A DNA stretch of 64,000 nucleotides from Novosphingobium chloroacetimidivorans (lineage in GTDB: Bacteria; Pseudomonadota; Alphaproteobacteria; Sphingomonadales; Sphingomonadaceae), in NCBI RefSeq assembly GCF_014204535.1, contig NZ_JACHLR010000002.1:186001-250000 (forward strand). The letters run 5' to 3'. Below are positions 1-7,949 of the stretch, piece after piece. The notes under the pieces are model-generated. The model was not told the DNA's origin and ran no database searches. It saw only the letters and a list, made by a program, of their open reading frames with translations. Each line of letters begins with the position of its first letter. Positions within the stretch are counted from its first letter, which is position 1. A program made the translations under genes and the position numbers.

Positions 1-75
1 AACAACGTGCTCGGCCTGCTGCTCGCGGCGTTCGTCATCCTGGTGTTCTTCATCTCGCTGGCGAAGATGGGCTGA
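1..75 (+). CDS. C-terminal end of a small membrane protein of the cytochrome oxidase operon (partial)
   Basis: An open frame runs from the first base of the window to a TGA at 73-75 and encodes 24 residues. They form a hydrophobic helix (LLLAAFVILVFFISLA) ending in KMG. It sits 4 bp upstream of ctaG. Oxidase operons of alphaproteobacteria often carry a small, roughly 40-residue single-pass protein at this position, between the heme O synthase gene and ctaG. The start lies outside the window, so the family cannot be fixed. Identity as this CoxF-like protein is inferred from position and hydrophobicity only. Confidence 0.6.
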   Translation, partial: NNVLGLLLAAFVILVFFISLAKMG

Positions 76-79
76 GCCG

Positions 80-673
80 ATGCAAGTAAAGGCGCTCAAT
101 CGGTTCAACCCCAATCATCGCATCGCGCTGATGGCGCTGGCGATCGCGGCGGCCATGCTCGGCCTGGGCTTCGCGTCCGTGCCGCTCTACCGCCTGTTCT
201 GCGCCGCCACCGGCTTCGATGGCACTACCCAGCGCGTCGACGAGCAGACCGCGTCGCAAGTGAAGGCGCTGTCCAACACCATCTCCATCCGCTTCGACGC
301 CAATGTCGAGCGTGGCATGCCCTGGCAGTTCAAGCCGCTGCAGCGCACCGACGAGATCAGCATCGGCGTGCGCGACATGGCGCTGTTCTGGGCCAAGAAC
401 ACCTCCAACGAGCCGCTCACCGGCACCGCCAGCTTCAACGTGGAACCCGAGCAGGTCGGCAAGTACTTCAACAAGATCCAGTGCTTCTGCTTCACCGAGC
501 AGACGCTGCAGCCTGGCCAGGAGGTGCGCATGCCAGTGCTGTATTATGTCGACCCGGCGATCCTGAACGATCCGGATGCCAAGGACGTGGAGCAGATCAC
601 GCTAAGCTACACCTTCCACCCGGCAGTCAATGCCGGCGCAAAGGCTCTGGACCGCACCGGATCGGGCAAGTAA
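80..673 (+). CDS. ctaG: Cytochrome c oxidase assembly protein CtaG/Cox11
   Basis: CtaG/Cox11 delivers copper to the CuB site of subunit I of aa3-type cytochrome c oxidase. The 197-residue protein has an N-terminal transmembrane helix (about residues 13-33) followed by SVPLYRLFCAATG, typical of the family. The copper-binding motif CFCF is at residues 135-138, inside KIQCFCFTEQ. The C-terminal domain should lie in the periplasm. Length matches the family (about 190-200). The gene follows the small membrane protein by 4 bp and precedes coxC, the usual alphaproteobacterial order. Confidence 0.95.
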   Translation: MQVKALNRFNPNHRIALMALAIAAAMLGLGFASVPLYRLFCAATGFDGTTQRVDEQTASQVKALSNTISIRFDANVERGMPWQFKPLQRTDEISIGVRDMALFWAKNTSNEPLTGTASFNVEPEQVGKYFNKIQCFCFTEQTLQPGQEVRMPVLYYVDPAILNDPDAKDVEQITLSYTFHPAVNAGAKALDRTGSGK

Positions 674-738
674 GGGCGCAAGGAACTCTTTCGCGGCGGG
701 TGCGCTGCGCAACGGCGATCAACAGGGACGAAGGCATC

Positions 739-1560
739 ATGGCCGGTAGCAAGACACACGATTACCACATTCTTCCGCCGGACATCGTTCCCCTGGCGAC
801 CACGGCTGGCGCCCTGATGTTCACCACCGGCATGGTGCTTTACATGCACAAGATGCCCGGCGGCGCATTCGTGCCGTGGCTCGGCATGGCGGTGCTGCTA
901 GCCAGCATGTTCTCGTGGTTCTCCAAGATCATCAAGGAAGCGCATGCGGGCGACCACACGCCGGTGGTGCAGCTGCACCAGCGCTATGGCATGATCCTGT
1001 TCATCGCCTCCGAGGTGATGTTCTTCGTCGGCTGGTTCTGGGCCTTCTTCGACTTCTCGCTGTTCCCCTCCGAACTCGCCGAGAGCGTCGCCGGCCAGTG
1101 GCCGCCCAAGGCGATCGAAGCGGTCATGGATCCGTTCGACCTGCCGCTGCTGAACACGCTGATCCTGCTCTGCTCCGGCACCACCGTCACCTGGGCGCAC
1201 CATGCGCTGATCCACGGTGACCGCGATGGCCTGAAGAAGGGCCTGTGGGCGACGATCCTGCTCGGCGTGCTGTTCACCGGCATCCAGGCTTTCGAATATG
1301 CCAACGCGCCGTTCCCCTTCGGCGCCAACACGTATGGCTCGGCCTTCTACATGGCGACCGGGTTCCACGGCTTCCACGTGCTGATGGGCACGATCATGCT
1401 GATCGTCTGCCTGGTGCGTGCGTACCGTGGCGACTTCACGCCGCGCCAGCACTTCGGCTTCGAAGCCGCGGCCTGGTACTGGCACTTCGTCGACGTGGTG
1501 TGGCTGTTTCTCTTCGTCGCCGTCTACGTCTGGGGCGGTTGGGGCTACCCGACGCACTGA
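739..1560 (+). CDS. coxC: Cytochrome c oxidase subunit III
   Basis: Subunit III is a membrane component of aa3-type cytochrome c oxidase that stabilises subunit I and binds lipid. The 273-residue product starts MAGSKTHDYHILPP; a longer frame upstream has no subunit III similarity, so the ATG at 739, preceded by an AGGGACGAAGG-type ribosome site, was chosen. Family signatures visible include FFVGWFWAFF, a TTVTWAHHALI stretch, TGFHGFHVLMGT and the C-terminal AAWYWHFVDVVWLFLF. Seven hydrophobic segments fit the known topology. A strong hairpin terminator follows the stop codon. Confidence 0.96.
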   Translation: MAGSKTHDYHILPPDIVPLATTAGALMFTTGMVLYMHKMPGGAFVPWLGMAVLLASMFSWFSKIIKEAHAGDHTPVVQLHQRYGMILFIASEVMFFVGWFWAFFDFSLFPSELAESVAGQWPPKAIEAVMDPFDLPLLNTLILLCSGTTVTWAHHALIHGDRDGLKKGLWATILLGVLFTGIQAFEYANAPFPFGANTYGSAFYMATGFHGFHVLMGTIMLIVCLVRAYRGDFTPRQHFGFEAAAWYWHFVDVVWLFLFVAVYVWGGWGYPTH

Positions 1561-1585
1561 TCGACACGATCGCACTCGACATCAT

Positions 1586-1615
1586 GGGGCAGCCGGAGTT
1601 CGCTTCGGCTGCCCC
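1586..1615 (+). terminator. Hairpin with TTCG tetraloop downstream of coxC
   Basis: GGGGCAGCCG at 1586-1595 pairs perfectly with CGGCTGCCCC at 1606-1615. The stem extends inward through a G-T, an A-T and a G-C pair to a TTCG tetraloop at 1599-1602. TTTCGGTTT follows. It lies in the 70 bp between coxC and the SURF1 gene, so it may end or attenuate the oxidase operon before SURF1. Confidence 0.75.
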
Positions 1616-1630
1616 TTTCGGTTTGGACAC

Positions 1631-2203
1631 ATGACCCGACGCCGCATCCCGATTCTCCCCACCCTCCTGGTCCTTGCGGCAGCAGGCGTGATGATCGCCC
1701 TTGGCTTCTGGCAATTGCGCCGTCTGCACGAGAAGGAGGCGTTGCTCGCGCGCTATCAGTCGGCGCATGGATCGGCCGCAGAGGTGCCTTGGCCCGTGAG
1801 CGAGCAGGCGGCACAACTCGCACTGTACCGCCACTCGCGGCTTGTATGCACGCGCGTGATCGAGCGTCGCGGCGTTGCCGGGCGTAACGCCAATGGTGAA
1901 GCGGGGCTGGCGCTTTATGCCCAATGCGTGCTGCCCGGCGGTTCGCAGGCCAAGGTGGTCATGGGCTGGACGCGCGACCCGCGGACTCTCGGCACCTGGA
2001 GCGGCGGCGCAGTGCGCGGCGTGATCGCGCCGGGGCCGCGGCTCGTGGCCGATCCTCCGCTTGGAGGACTGCAGGCGAACGAGCGGCCCGATCCTTCGGA
2101 AATCCCGAACAACCACCTGGCCTATGCCGGGCAGTGGTTCTTCTTCGCGCTGACCGCGCTGGCGATCTACACCGTCGCGCTCAGGAGGCGGTTAGCGCAT
2201 TAA
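1631..2203 (+). CDS. SURF1-family cytochrome oxidase biogenesis protein
   Basis: SURF1 proteins help insert heme a into cytochrome c oxidase subunit I. The 190-residue product has the family architecture: an N-terminal transmembrane helix followed by GFWQLRRLHEKEALLARY, and a second helix at the C terminus after NNHLAYAGQWFFFALTALAIY, the typical SURF1 ending. The intermembrane domain is rather short compared with members of 220-250 residues. The ATG at 1631 begins MTRRRIPILPT; upstream codons in the same frame read through coxC and are not plausible. Location directly after coxC supports the role. Confidence 0.88.
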   Translation: MTRRRIPILPTLLVLAAAGVMIALGFWQLRRLHEKEALLARYQSAHGSAAEVPWPVSEQAAQLALYRHSRLVCTRVIERRGVAGRNANGEAGLALYAQCVLPGGSQAKVVMGWTRDPRTLGTWSGGAVRGVIAPGPRLVADPPLGGLQANERPDPSEIPNNHLAYAGQWFFFALTALAIYTVALRRRLAH

Positions 2204-2212
2204 GCGCGGCGA

Positions 2213-2884
2213 TCAGAGCAGCTGCCTCATGTTCAGGCCCACCACGGTGCCTTGAACGGTGACGCTGAACCAGCCGAAGACGCGCGCCATGCCGGGGTGG
2301 TCGGGCAGCAGCGTGCGCATGACCCAATAGTGCACGCCCGATGTCAGGGCCTTGGCTCCGATGATCACAGCCGGCTTGGGGCGCTTGCCATAGATCGGGT
2401 TCTCCTCCTGGCAATCGTCGCGCTGCAGGCATGTCACAGTCGAGATCGCATCGGCGGCGTTGAGTAAGTGGAAGGCGATCTCCAGCCGCTTGATGTCCAC
2501 CGGGGTGCGGGCGGGCAGCAGGCGATCGCTCCGAGCAAAGCCACGCGCCTCCAGATCCTCCGCCGCGAGCTTGGGGCCAAGTACCGGCTGAGCAGAAGCC
2601 GCCGTGGTTGCCGTTGCTCGCGTAGAGCCTTGAAGAGGTGAGGCGGGCATGGGGACGGCGTGGCCCGAGGCGATCGGCGAAGGGGCAACGAAGATCGGCT
2701 CGGGCAAGGGGCCCGGGGGCTCGGTCCGCCCCGGCAGCGACCAGTGCGTGATCATGGCCATGTCGGCGAAGCGCGTCGTTGCGATCTCCGCCCGCGCGCC
2801 CGTAGACGCGAGCACGGCGCAGGCACTTGCGAGCAGGCCGCACGAAACCTTTCCTCGTCGCTGCGAGGCGAAAAAACCAACCAT
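2213..2884 (-). CDS. Hypothetical secreted or membrane protein
   Basis: I do not recognise the family. The 223-residue product begins with a positively charged stretch and a hydrophobic segment ending in STGARA, a plausible signal peptide. A low-complexity Pro/Ala/Thr linker follows (about residues 45-100). The conserved-looking C-terminal part contains IEIAF-type helical sequence, CLQRDDCQEENPIYGKRP (two cysteines) and a final hydrophobic segment with YWVMRTLL and GWFSVTVQGTVVG. The gene is convergent with SURF1, with 9 bp between stops. A competing frame over the same bases lacks a signal peptide and is Arg/His-rich, so this frame was chosen. Confidence 0.6.
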   Translation of the reverse strand: MVGFFASQRRGKVSCGLLASACAVLASTGARAEIATTRFADMAMITHWSLPGRTEPPGPLPEPIFVAPSPIASGHAVPMPASPLQGSTRATATTAASAQPVLGPKLAAEDLEARGFARSDRLLPARTPVDIKRLEIAFHLLNAADAISTVTCLQRDDCQEENPIYGKRPKPAVIIGAKALTSGVHYWVMRTLLPDHPGMARVFGWFSVTVQGTVVGLNMRQLL

Positions 2885-3220
2885 GTTCGAAAGTCCCCGG
2901 CAATTCGCTTGCTTGTCGGGGCAAGTTTATGGTGCGCGCTTGGGTGGCTGAATCCGTACAACTCCAGAAGGGCGGCGTTCGCGGACAAACGGAAGGCAAG
3001 CTCAGATCGACTAAATCTTTGAATGGGCGCGTATACTCTGCCTGCGATGGACAGGATGGCCGTGCCGCGGGACTATCTCGATCATGGAGCTATAAGCGAC
3101 ACACGCCCAGCTGCACTCGGCAAGGCCAGCGCAGCATAAAGCCGCAGAACTGGAGCTAATCGCGCGCCAGGCCACGCACCATTGCGCCGCCTCTCCGCTG
3201 CGGCTAGGCGCGCAGGCGCA
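2885..3220. other. Divergent intergenic region, no gene seen
   Basis: These 336 bp separate the divergently read hypothetical gene and thrC. Short frames here lack homology or a ribosome site. A TATACT hexamer at 3032-3037 could be a -10 element for thrC, but no convincing -35 lies 16-18 bp upstream of it, so I do not call a promoter. Confidence 0.4.
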
Positions 3221-4630
3221 ATGGAATACGTCAGCACCAGAGGAAGCGCGCCCGCGCTCGATTTCGAAGGCGCCACGCTCGCCGGGCTCGCCAGCGATGG
3301 TGGGCTCTACGTGCCGCGTGAGTGGCCGCGTTTCAGCGCTGCCGAGATCGCCGCGATGCGCGGTCTGCCTTATGCGCAACTCGCGGCCCGGGTCATGCAG
3401 CCCTTCGTCGGCGACAGCCTCAGCGCTGAGCGCCTGCAGGAGCTGTGCGAGGCTGCCTATGGCCGCTTCAGCCACCAGGCCGTCACCCCGCTCGTGCAGC
3501 TCGATGCGCAGCACTGGCTGATGGAGCTGTTCCACGGCCCTACGCTGGCGTTCAAGGACGTGGCGCTGCAGCTGCTCGGCCTGCTGTTCGAGGAGTTCCT
3601 CGGCCGCTCGGACCGCAACCTGACGATCGTGGGCGCGACCTCGGGCGACACCGGCTCGGCCGCGATCGATGCGGTTGCCGGGCGCGCCAAGGTGGACGTG
3701 TTCATGATGCACCCCAAGGGCCGCGTCAGCGACGTGCAGCGCCGGCAGATGACGACGGTGCTGGCGCCCAACGTGCACAATCTCGCGCTGGAGGATGCCA
3801 GCTTCGACGATTGCCAGGCGATCGTGAAGCGCATGTTCAACGATCGCGCGATGACCGACCGCTTCGCCATCGGGGCGGTGAACTCGATCAACTGGGCGCG
3901 GCTGATGGCGCAAGTGGTCTATTACTTCGCGACGGCGCTGCAGCTCGGCGCGCCCGAGCGCGAGGTTGCGTTCTCGGTGCCGACCGGCAATTTCGGCGAC
4001 GTCTTCGCCGGCTATGTCGCGCAGCAGATGGGCTTGCCGGTCGCCAAGCTGATCGTCGCCACCAACGTCAACGACATCCTCCATCGGGCGTTGGCGAACG
4101 GCGATTACTCGCAAGGATCGGTGACGCCCACCGCAGCGCCGTCGATGGACATCCAGGTCTCCTCGAATTTCGAACGCCTGCTGTTCGATCTGGGTGGTCG
4201 CGACGGGGCGGCACTCGCCACCCAGATGGCCGGCTTTGAGGCGAACAAGGCAATGCAGCTCACCAACGCGCAGCGGGAAGGCGCGGCTGCCTTGTTCACA
4301 AGCTGCAGAGCCGACGCCGATGAGATGGCGAAGGCGATCCGCTGGGCCTGGGAGAACTGCGGCGAGCTGATCGACCCGCACACCGCCTGCGCGCTCCACG
4401 CGGCGCGGATCGCGGGGATCGACCCGAGCATCCCGGTCGTCACGCTCGCAACCGCGCACCCGGCCAAGTTCCCCGAAGCCGTCGAGCGCGCCACGGGACG
4501 GCGCCCGGGTCTGCCCGCACGCGTGGGCGACTTGTTCGAGCGCGAAGAGCGCTGCGCGACCGTGCCCGGCGCCTACGAGGCCGTGGCGCAGTACGTCGCC
4601 GAGCGGGCTAGCCCGAAAGCCGATGGCTGA
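3221..4630 (+). CDS. thrC: Threonine synthase
   Basis: Threonine synthase converts O-phospho-L-homoserine to L-threonine with PLP, the last step of threonine synthesis. The 469-residue product starts MEYVSTRG, the usual beginning of the family, followed by GLASDGGLYVP. The PLP lysine lies in FHGPTLAFKDVALQ, with VGATSGDTGSAA and FSVPTGNFGDVFAGY further on as phosphate- and substrate-binding segments. An ATG 39 bp upstream is in frame but gives a non-conserved Arg/Ala-rich extension. The following methyltransferase gene overlaps the 3' end by 8 bp, so the two are probably translated together. Confidence 0.95.
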   Translation: MEYVSTRGSAPALDFEGATLAGLASDGGLYVPREWPRFSAAEIAAMRGLPYAQLAARVMQPFVGDSLSAERLQELCEAAYGRFSHQAVTPLVQLDAQHWLMELFHGPTLAFKDVALQLLGLLFEEFLGRSDRNLTIVGATSGDTGSAAIDAVAGRAKVDVFMMHPKGRVSDVQRRQMTTVLAPNVHNLALEDASFDDCQAIVKRMFNDRAMTDRFAIGAVNSINWARLMAQVVYYFATALQLGAPEREVAFSVPTGNFGDVFAGYVAQQMGLPVAKLIVATNVNDILHRALANGDYSQGSVTPTAAPSMDIQVSSNFERLLFDLGGRDGAALATQMAGFEANKAMQLTNAQREGAAALFTSCRADADEMAKAIRWAWENCGELIDPHTACALHAARIAGIDPSIPVVTLATAHPAKFPEAVERATGRRPGLPARVGDLFEREERCATVPGAYEAVAQYVAERASPKADG

Positions 4631-5510
4631 ACTGGCCCGCGATCCGCTGATCTTGGTCGGCGAAGGCTGGGACGACTACGGCCTGATCGACTCCGGAGAC
4701 GGTCGCAAGCTCGAACGCTACGGCAACTACCGCTTCATCCGCCCCGAGCCGCAGGCGATGTGGTCGCCGCGCAAGCCTGACTGGGACGCGCATGGCGAGT
4801 TCGTCCCCGGTTCGGACGAAGACGGTGGGGGCAGGTGGCAGTTCGACAAGCCGGTTTCGCGCGAAGGCTGGCCTCTGGCGTGGCGCGAAGTCGCGTTCAC
4901 CGCGCAGTGTACCCCGTTCCGCCACCTCGGCTTCTTCCCCGACATGGCGCCGGTATGGGACTGGATGCGCGGGCAGTTGCCGACCGAGAACGCCAGCACG
5001 CTCAACCTGTTCGGCTACACCGGCGTCGGGACCCTGGCGCTCTCGGCCAGCGGGCCGGTCACTCATGTCGATGCGTCGAAGAAGTCGGTGGCGCAGGCGC
5101 GCGAGAACGCCGCGCTGTCCGGCGCGGCCGAGCGCCCGATCCGCTGGCTGATCGACGATGCCGCCAAGTTCGCCGCGCGCGAGGTTCGGCGCGGCAAGCG
5201 CTACGACGGCATCATCCTCGATCCGCCCAAGTTCGGCCGCGGCCCTACCGGCGAAACATGGCGACTGGAGGAGAACCTGCCGGCATTGATGGCCGATTGC
5301 CGCCGGTTGCTCGATGCCGACAGCAAGTTCCTGTTCCTCACCGTCTATGCCGTGCGCATGTCCTCGCTGGCGCTGGCGGGCCTGGTGGCCGAGCTCTTCG
5401 CCGACTTGCCGGGCAAGATCGAGCATGGCGACCTGGCCGTACAGGAAGACGGGGAGGGTGGCCGCCTGCTCCCCACTGCGATCTTCGCGCGCTGGACCAA
5501 TCCGGGCTAA
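4623..5510 (+). CDS. Class I SAM-dependent (rRNA-type) methyltransferase
   Basis: The 295-residue protein has a Rossmann-type methyltransferase fold. The SAM motif NLFGYTGVGTLALSA is near residues 128-142, the acidic residue THVDASK follows, and motif IV is DPPKFGRG, which is characteristic of RlmI/YccW-like 23S rRNA cytosine methyltransferases. No PUA domain is obvious at the N terminus, so the exact substrate is open. It overlaps thrC by 8 bp and is followed 9 bp later by folB. The family is clear; RNA as target is inferred from the DPPKF motif. Confidence 0.85.
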   Translation: MAELARDPLILVGEGWDDYGLIDSGDGRKLERYGNYRFIRPEPQAMWSPRKPDWDAHGEFVPGSDEDGGGRWQFDKPVSREGWPLAWREVAFTAQCTPFRHLGFFPDMAPVWDWMRGQLPTENASTLNLFGYTGVGTLALSASGPVTHVDASKKSVAQARENAALSGAAERPIRWLIDDAAKFAAREVRRGKRYDGIILDPPKFGRGPTGETWRLEENLPALMADCRRLLDADSKFLFLTVYAVRMSSLALAGLVAELFADLPGKIEHGDLAVQEDGEGGRLLPTAIFARWTNPG

Positions 5511-5519
5511 AGCGCGCGC

Positions 5520-5891
5520 ATGGCCGATTCGCTTACCCTCGAAGTCGCCGACTTCACCGTCGACGTGCTCACTGGCATCTATTCGGAAGAAACCGGCAAT
5601 CCGCAGCCGCTGCGGATATCCATTGCGGTCGAGATGAAGCCGATCGATCGCTACGCACCGGATACGCCGCTCAGCGCCAGCAAGAACTACATGGATCTGA
5701 AGTTCGCCGCGAGCGACGCGCTGCCGGCCGGGGTGCACTTCAAGCTGATCGAGGCGGTGGCGGATCACATCTCCGAGACGTTGTTCGTGCAGGATGCGCG
5801 GATCGAGGCGGTGACGGTGAAGATCGTCAAGCTCGCCATTGCCGAAGCGGGCGAGGCGATCGGGATCACGCTCACGCGCGAGCGACGCTGA
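5520..5891 (+). CDS. folB: Dihydroneopterin aldolase (FolB-like)
   Basis: FolB cleaves 7,8-dihydroneopterin to 6-hydroxymethyl-7,8-dihydropterin in folate synthesis. The 123-residue product fits the family length and shows the DFTVDVLTGIYSEE N-terminal strand, the MDLKFAAS segment, and FKLIEAVADHISETLF, the helix carrying the conserved Leu-Glu and Ala. The tail VTVKIVKLAIAEAGEAIGI resembles the family ending in which a Lys-Pro precedes the final strand. The stop overlaps the start of the next gene (TGATG), implying coupled translation. Confidence 0.8.
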   Translation: MADSLTLEVADFTVDVLTGIYSEETGNPQPLRISIAVEMKPIDRYAPDTPLSASKNYMDLKFAASDALPAGVHFKLIEAVADHISETLFVQDARIEAVTVKIVKLAIAEAGEAIGITLTRERR

Positions 5892-6232
5892 TGGCGGTGC
5901 TGCGGGTCGGGGCGCTCCCCGACGAGCCGCTCGCCGCCGCCGCCCGGTTCCATGCCGATATCCTGCCCCGCGCGCTTGCGGCGCTTGCCGGGGGCGAGAA
6001 CATGGTGATCGTGTTCGATGCCGCGGATCACACCCACCGCGACTGGCGACTGGCGATCGTGCGCGGGCTTGCGCGCCAGTATGCGCCCTTGCGCGTCAAC
6101 GCCGTGGCCGGCGGTGCGGACGACGCGATCGAAGCGGGTCTGCGTTATCTCGCCCAGGCGCCGGGCGTGACCGGACAATTGCTGCCGGTAGATGGAACAG
6201 GCGCGGGTCCGATGCTATATCAGCAGGGATGA
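5891..6232 (+). CDS. Short Rossmann-fold protein resembling the C-terminal part of an SDR
   Basis: The 113-residue protein starts on the last base of the folB stop and overlaps moaA by 4 bp (ATGA). Its second half, LRVNAVAGG then GLRYLAQAPGVTGQLLPVDG, closely follows the C-terminal region of short-chain dehydrogenases (RVNAVAPG, then a helix, then VTGQ-x-x-VDGG). The N-terminal cofactor motif GxxxGxG and the YxxxK catalytic pair are missing. Next to folB one often finds an SDR such as the pterin reductase FolM, so this may be a shortened relative with a structural or new role. Function unknown. Confidence 0.65.
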   Translation: MAVLRVGALPDEPLAAAARFHADILPRALAALAGGENMVIVFDAADHTHRDWRLAIVRGLARQYAPLRVNAVAGGADDAIEAGLRYLAQAPGVTGQLLPVDGTGAGPMLYQQG

Positions 6233-7236
6233 CACTTTCGCCCGCACCTCTCGTAGATCAGTTTCAGCGGCGGATCAGCTACCTGCGGCTCTCGGTCACG
6301 GACCGCTGCGACTTGCGCTGCACTTATTGCATGCCCGAGCGCATGACCTTCCTGCCGCGCAAGGACGTGCTCAGCCTGGAAGAGCTGCACGACCTGGCGC
6401 TCGGCTTCATAGAGCGCGGCATCACCAAGATCCGCCTGACCGGCGGCGAGCCGCTGGTGCGGCGCGACATGATGGAGCTGGTGCGTGCGCTTGGCCGCAA
6501 GGTCGGCGACGGGCTGGACGAGCTGACGCTCACCACCAACGGCACGCAGCTGAGTGAGTTCGCGGATGGCCTCTACGAAGCCGGCGTGCGGCGCATCAAT
6601 GTCTCGCTCGACACGCTCGATCGCGCCAGGTTCCAGCAGCTGTCGCGGCGGGACTCGCTGCCGCAAGTGCTGGAAGGGCTCGCCGCGGCCAAGGCGGCGG
6701 GGCTGAAGGTCAAGCTCAACACCGTCGCGCTCAAGGGTTTGAACGAGGACGAGATCCCCGACCTGATCGCCTGGGCGCACGGGCAGGGGTTTGAGGCGAC
6801 GTTGATCGAGGTCATGCCGCTGGGCGAAGTCGAGGAAGATCGCTTCGACCACTACCTGCCGCTGATGGCGGTGCGCGACGAGCTGGAGCAGCGCTGGACT
6901 CTCACCCCATCCGATCACCGCAGCGGCGGTCCGGCGCGCTACTTCGACGTGGCGGAAACCGGCGGCCGGCTCGGGCTGATCACGCCGCTGACGAACAACT
7001 TCTGCGAAGGCTGCAACCGCATTCGCGTGACCGCGACGGGCCAGCTCTACGCGTGCCTGGGCGGTGTCGAGCAGGTCGATCTGCGAGCGGCGTTGCGCTC
7101 GGACGATCCGCACACGGCTCTCACCGAGGGGCTGGATCTGGCGATGCGGATCAAGCCCGCGCGCCACAGCTTCGCCATCGACGCGCGCGGGCAGGCTCCG
7201 GCGTTGCCGAGGCACATGTCGATGACCGGCGGCTGA
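6229..7236 (+). CDS. moaA: GTP 3',8-cyclase
   Basis: MoaA is a radical SAM enzyme that, with MoaC, turns GTP into cyclic pyranopterin monophosphate, the first step of molybdenum cofactor synthesis. The 335-residue protein carries the radical SAM cluster CDLRCTYC near residues 25-32 and the LTGGEPLVRRD segment. The second, C-terminal 4Fe-4S ligands are CEGC followed 13 residues later by Cys. The usual C-terminal double glycine is present (MTGG). Start is the ATG at 6229, overlapping the preceding stop by 4 bp. moaD and moaE follow directly. Confidence 0.97.
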   Translation: MTLSPAPLVDQFQRRISYLRLSVTDRCDLRCTYCMPERMTFLPRKDVLSLEELHDLALGFIERGITKIRLTGGEPLVRRDMMELVRALGRKVGDGLDELTLTTNGTQLSEFADGLYEAGVRRINVSLDTLDRARFQQLSRRDSLPQVLEGLAAAKAAGLKVKLNTVALKGLNEDEIPDLIAWAHGQGFEATLIEVMPLGEVEEDRFDHYLPLMAVRDELEQRWTLTPSDHRSGGPARYFDVAETGGRLGLITPLTNNFCEGCNRIRVTATGQLYACLGGVEQVDLRAALRSDDPHTALTEGLDLAMRIKPARHSFAIDARGQAPALPRHMSMTGG

Positions 7237-7237
7237 C

Positions 7238-7480
7238 ATGGCGCTCAAGCTGGTGTTCCTGGGCCGGCTGGAAGATGCTGCCGGCGCGCCGGAGCTAGAG
7301 GTGGCCGCTGCGTCGTCTCTTGGCCAGGTGCTGGCGGGCCTCGACCCGGAGCTCGCGGCAGCCTTGCAGGGACCGCGCGTGAAACTGGCCGTCAACGGTG
7401 CCCTCGTGCAGGACAGCGATGCGCTGGTGCTGGGCGATGGCGACGAACTGGCGTTCCTGCCTCCCGTCAGCGGCGGTTGA
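7238..7480 (+). CDS. moaD: Molybdopterin synthase sulfur carrier subunit
   Basis: MoaD is the small ubiquitin-like subunit of molybdopterin synthase; its C-terminal glycine is adenylated and then thiocarboxylated to give sulfur to the pterin. The 80-residue product ends in the diagnostic Gly-Gly (FLPPVSGG). The MALKLVFLGRLEDAAG start and GDELAFLPPV segment fit the beta-grasp fold. It begins 1 bp after moaA ends and precedes moaE by 1 bp. Confidence 0.94.
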   Translation: MALKLVFLGRLEDAAGAPELEVAAASSLGQVLAGLDPELAAALQGPRVKLAVNGALVQDSDALVLGDGDELAFLPPVSGG

Positions 7481-7481
7481 G

Positions 7482-7937
7482 ATGGGCGCCGACGTTCGCC
7501 TGCTGACCGAGGCTTTCGATTTCGCTGCCGAACTGAGCGCCTTTACCAGCGCCCATCCCGCAGCCGGTGGTGTCGCAAGCTTCCTGGGCCAGGTGCGTGC
7601 ATCGGCGCATGACAGCGCAGTGGAGGCACTGGAATTGCGCCAATACGGCCCCCTCACCCTGCCGGCGATGGAGGACCTGGCGGCGCGTACGCAAGGCCGC
7701 TGGACGCTGGAAGGACTGTTGATCCTCCATCGCAGCGGCGAGATGCAACCGGGCGATCCGATCGTGCTCGTCGCCGCGGCGTCGCGCCATAGGCGCGAGG
7801 CGTTCGCCGCCGCCGAGTTCGCCATGGACCATCTCAAGTCCGAAAGCTGGTTCTGGAAACGCGAGAAGGTCGCAGGCGCCTGGCGCTGGATCGAGCCGCG
7901 AGCGCAGGACTTCGAGGACATCGCGCGCTGGAGTTGA
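7482..7937 (+). CDS. moaE: Molybdopterin synthase catalytic subunit
   Basis: MoaE is the large subunit of molybdopterin synthase and inserts two sulfurs into cyclic pyranopterin monophosphate. The 151-residue product shows GGVASFLGQVR near the N terminus, the HRSGEMQPGDPIVLVAAASRHR substrate region and the active-site lysine segment KSESWFWKREK. Length is typical (about 150). The ATG at 7482 follows the moaD stop by 1 bp; a longer in-frame start inside moaD is not supported. Confidence 0.95.
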   Translation: MGADVRLLTEAFDFAAELSAFTSAHPAAGGVASFLGQVRASAHDSAVEALELRQYGPLTLPAMEDLAARTQGRWTLEGLLILHRSGEMQPGDPIVLVAAASRHRREAFAAAEFAMDHLKSESWFWKREKVAGAWRWIEPRAQDFEDIARWS

Positions 7938-7949
7938 CGCGCGTCGCGT

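Noticed and set aside
2181-2999. A longer minus-strand frame (272 codons) over the hypothetical gene at 2213-2884
   Set aside because: The translation is Arg/His/Pro-rich with no signal peptide or protein-like pattern, unlike the competing 223-residue frame.
3032-3037. TATACT as -10 of a thrC promoter
   Set aside because: The bases 16-18 bp upstream do not resemble a -35 element.
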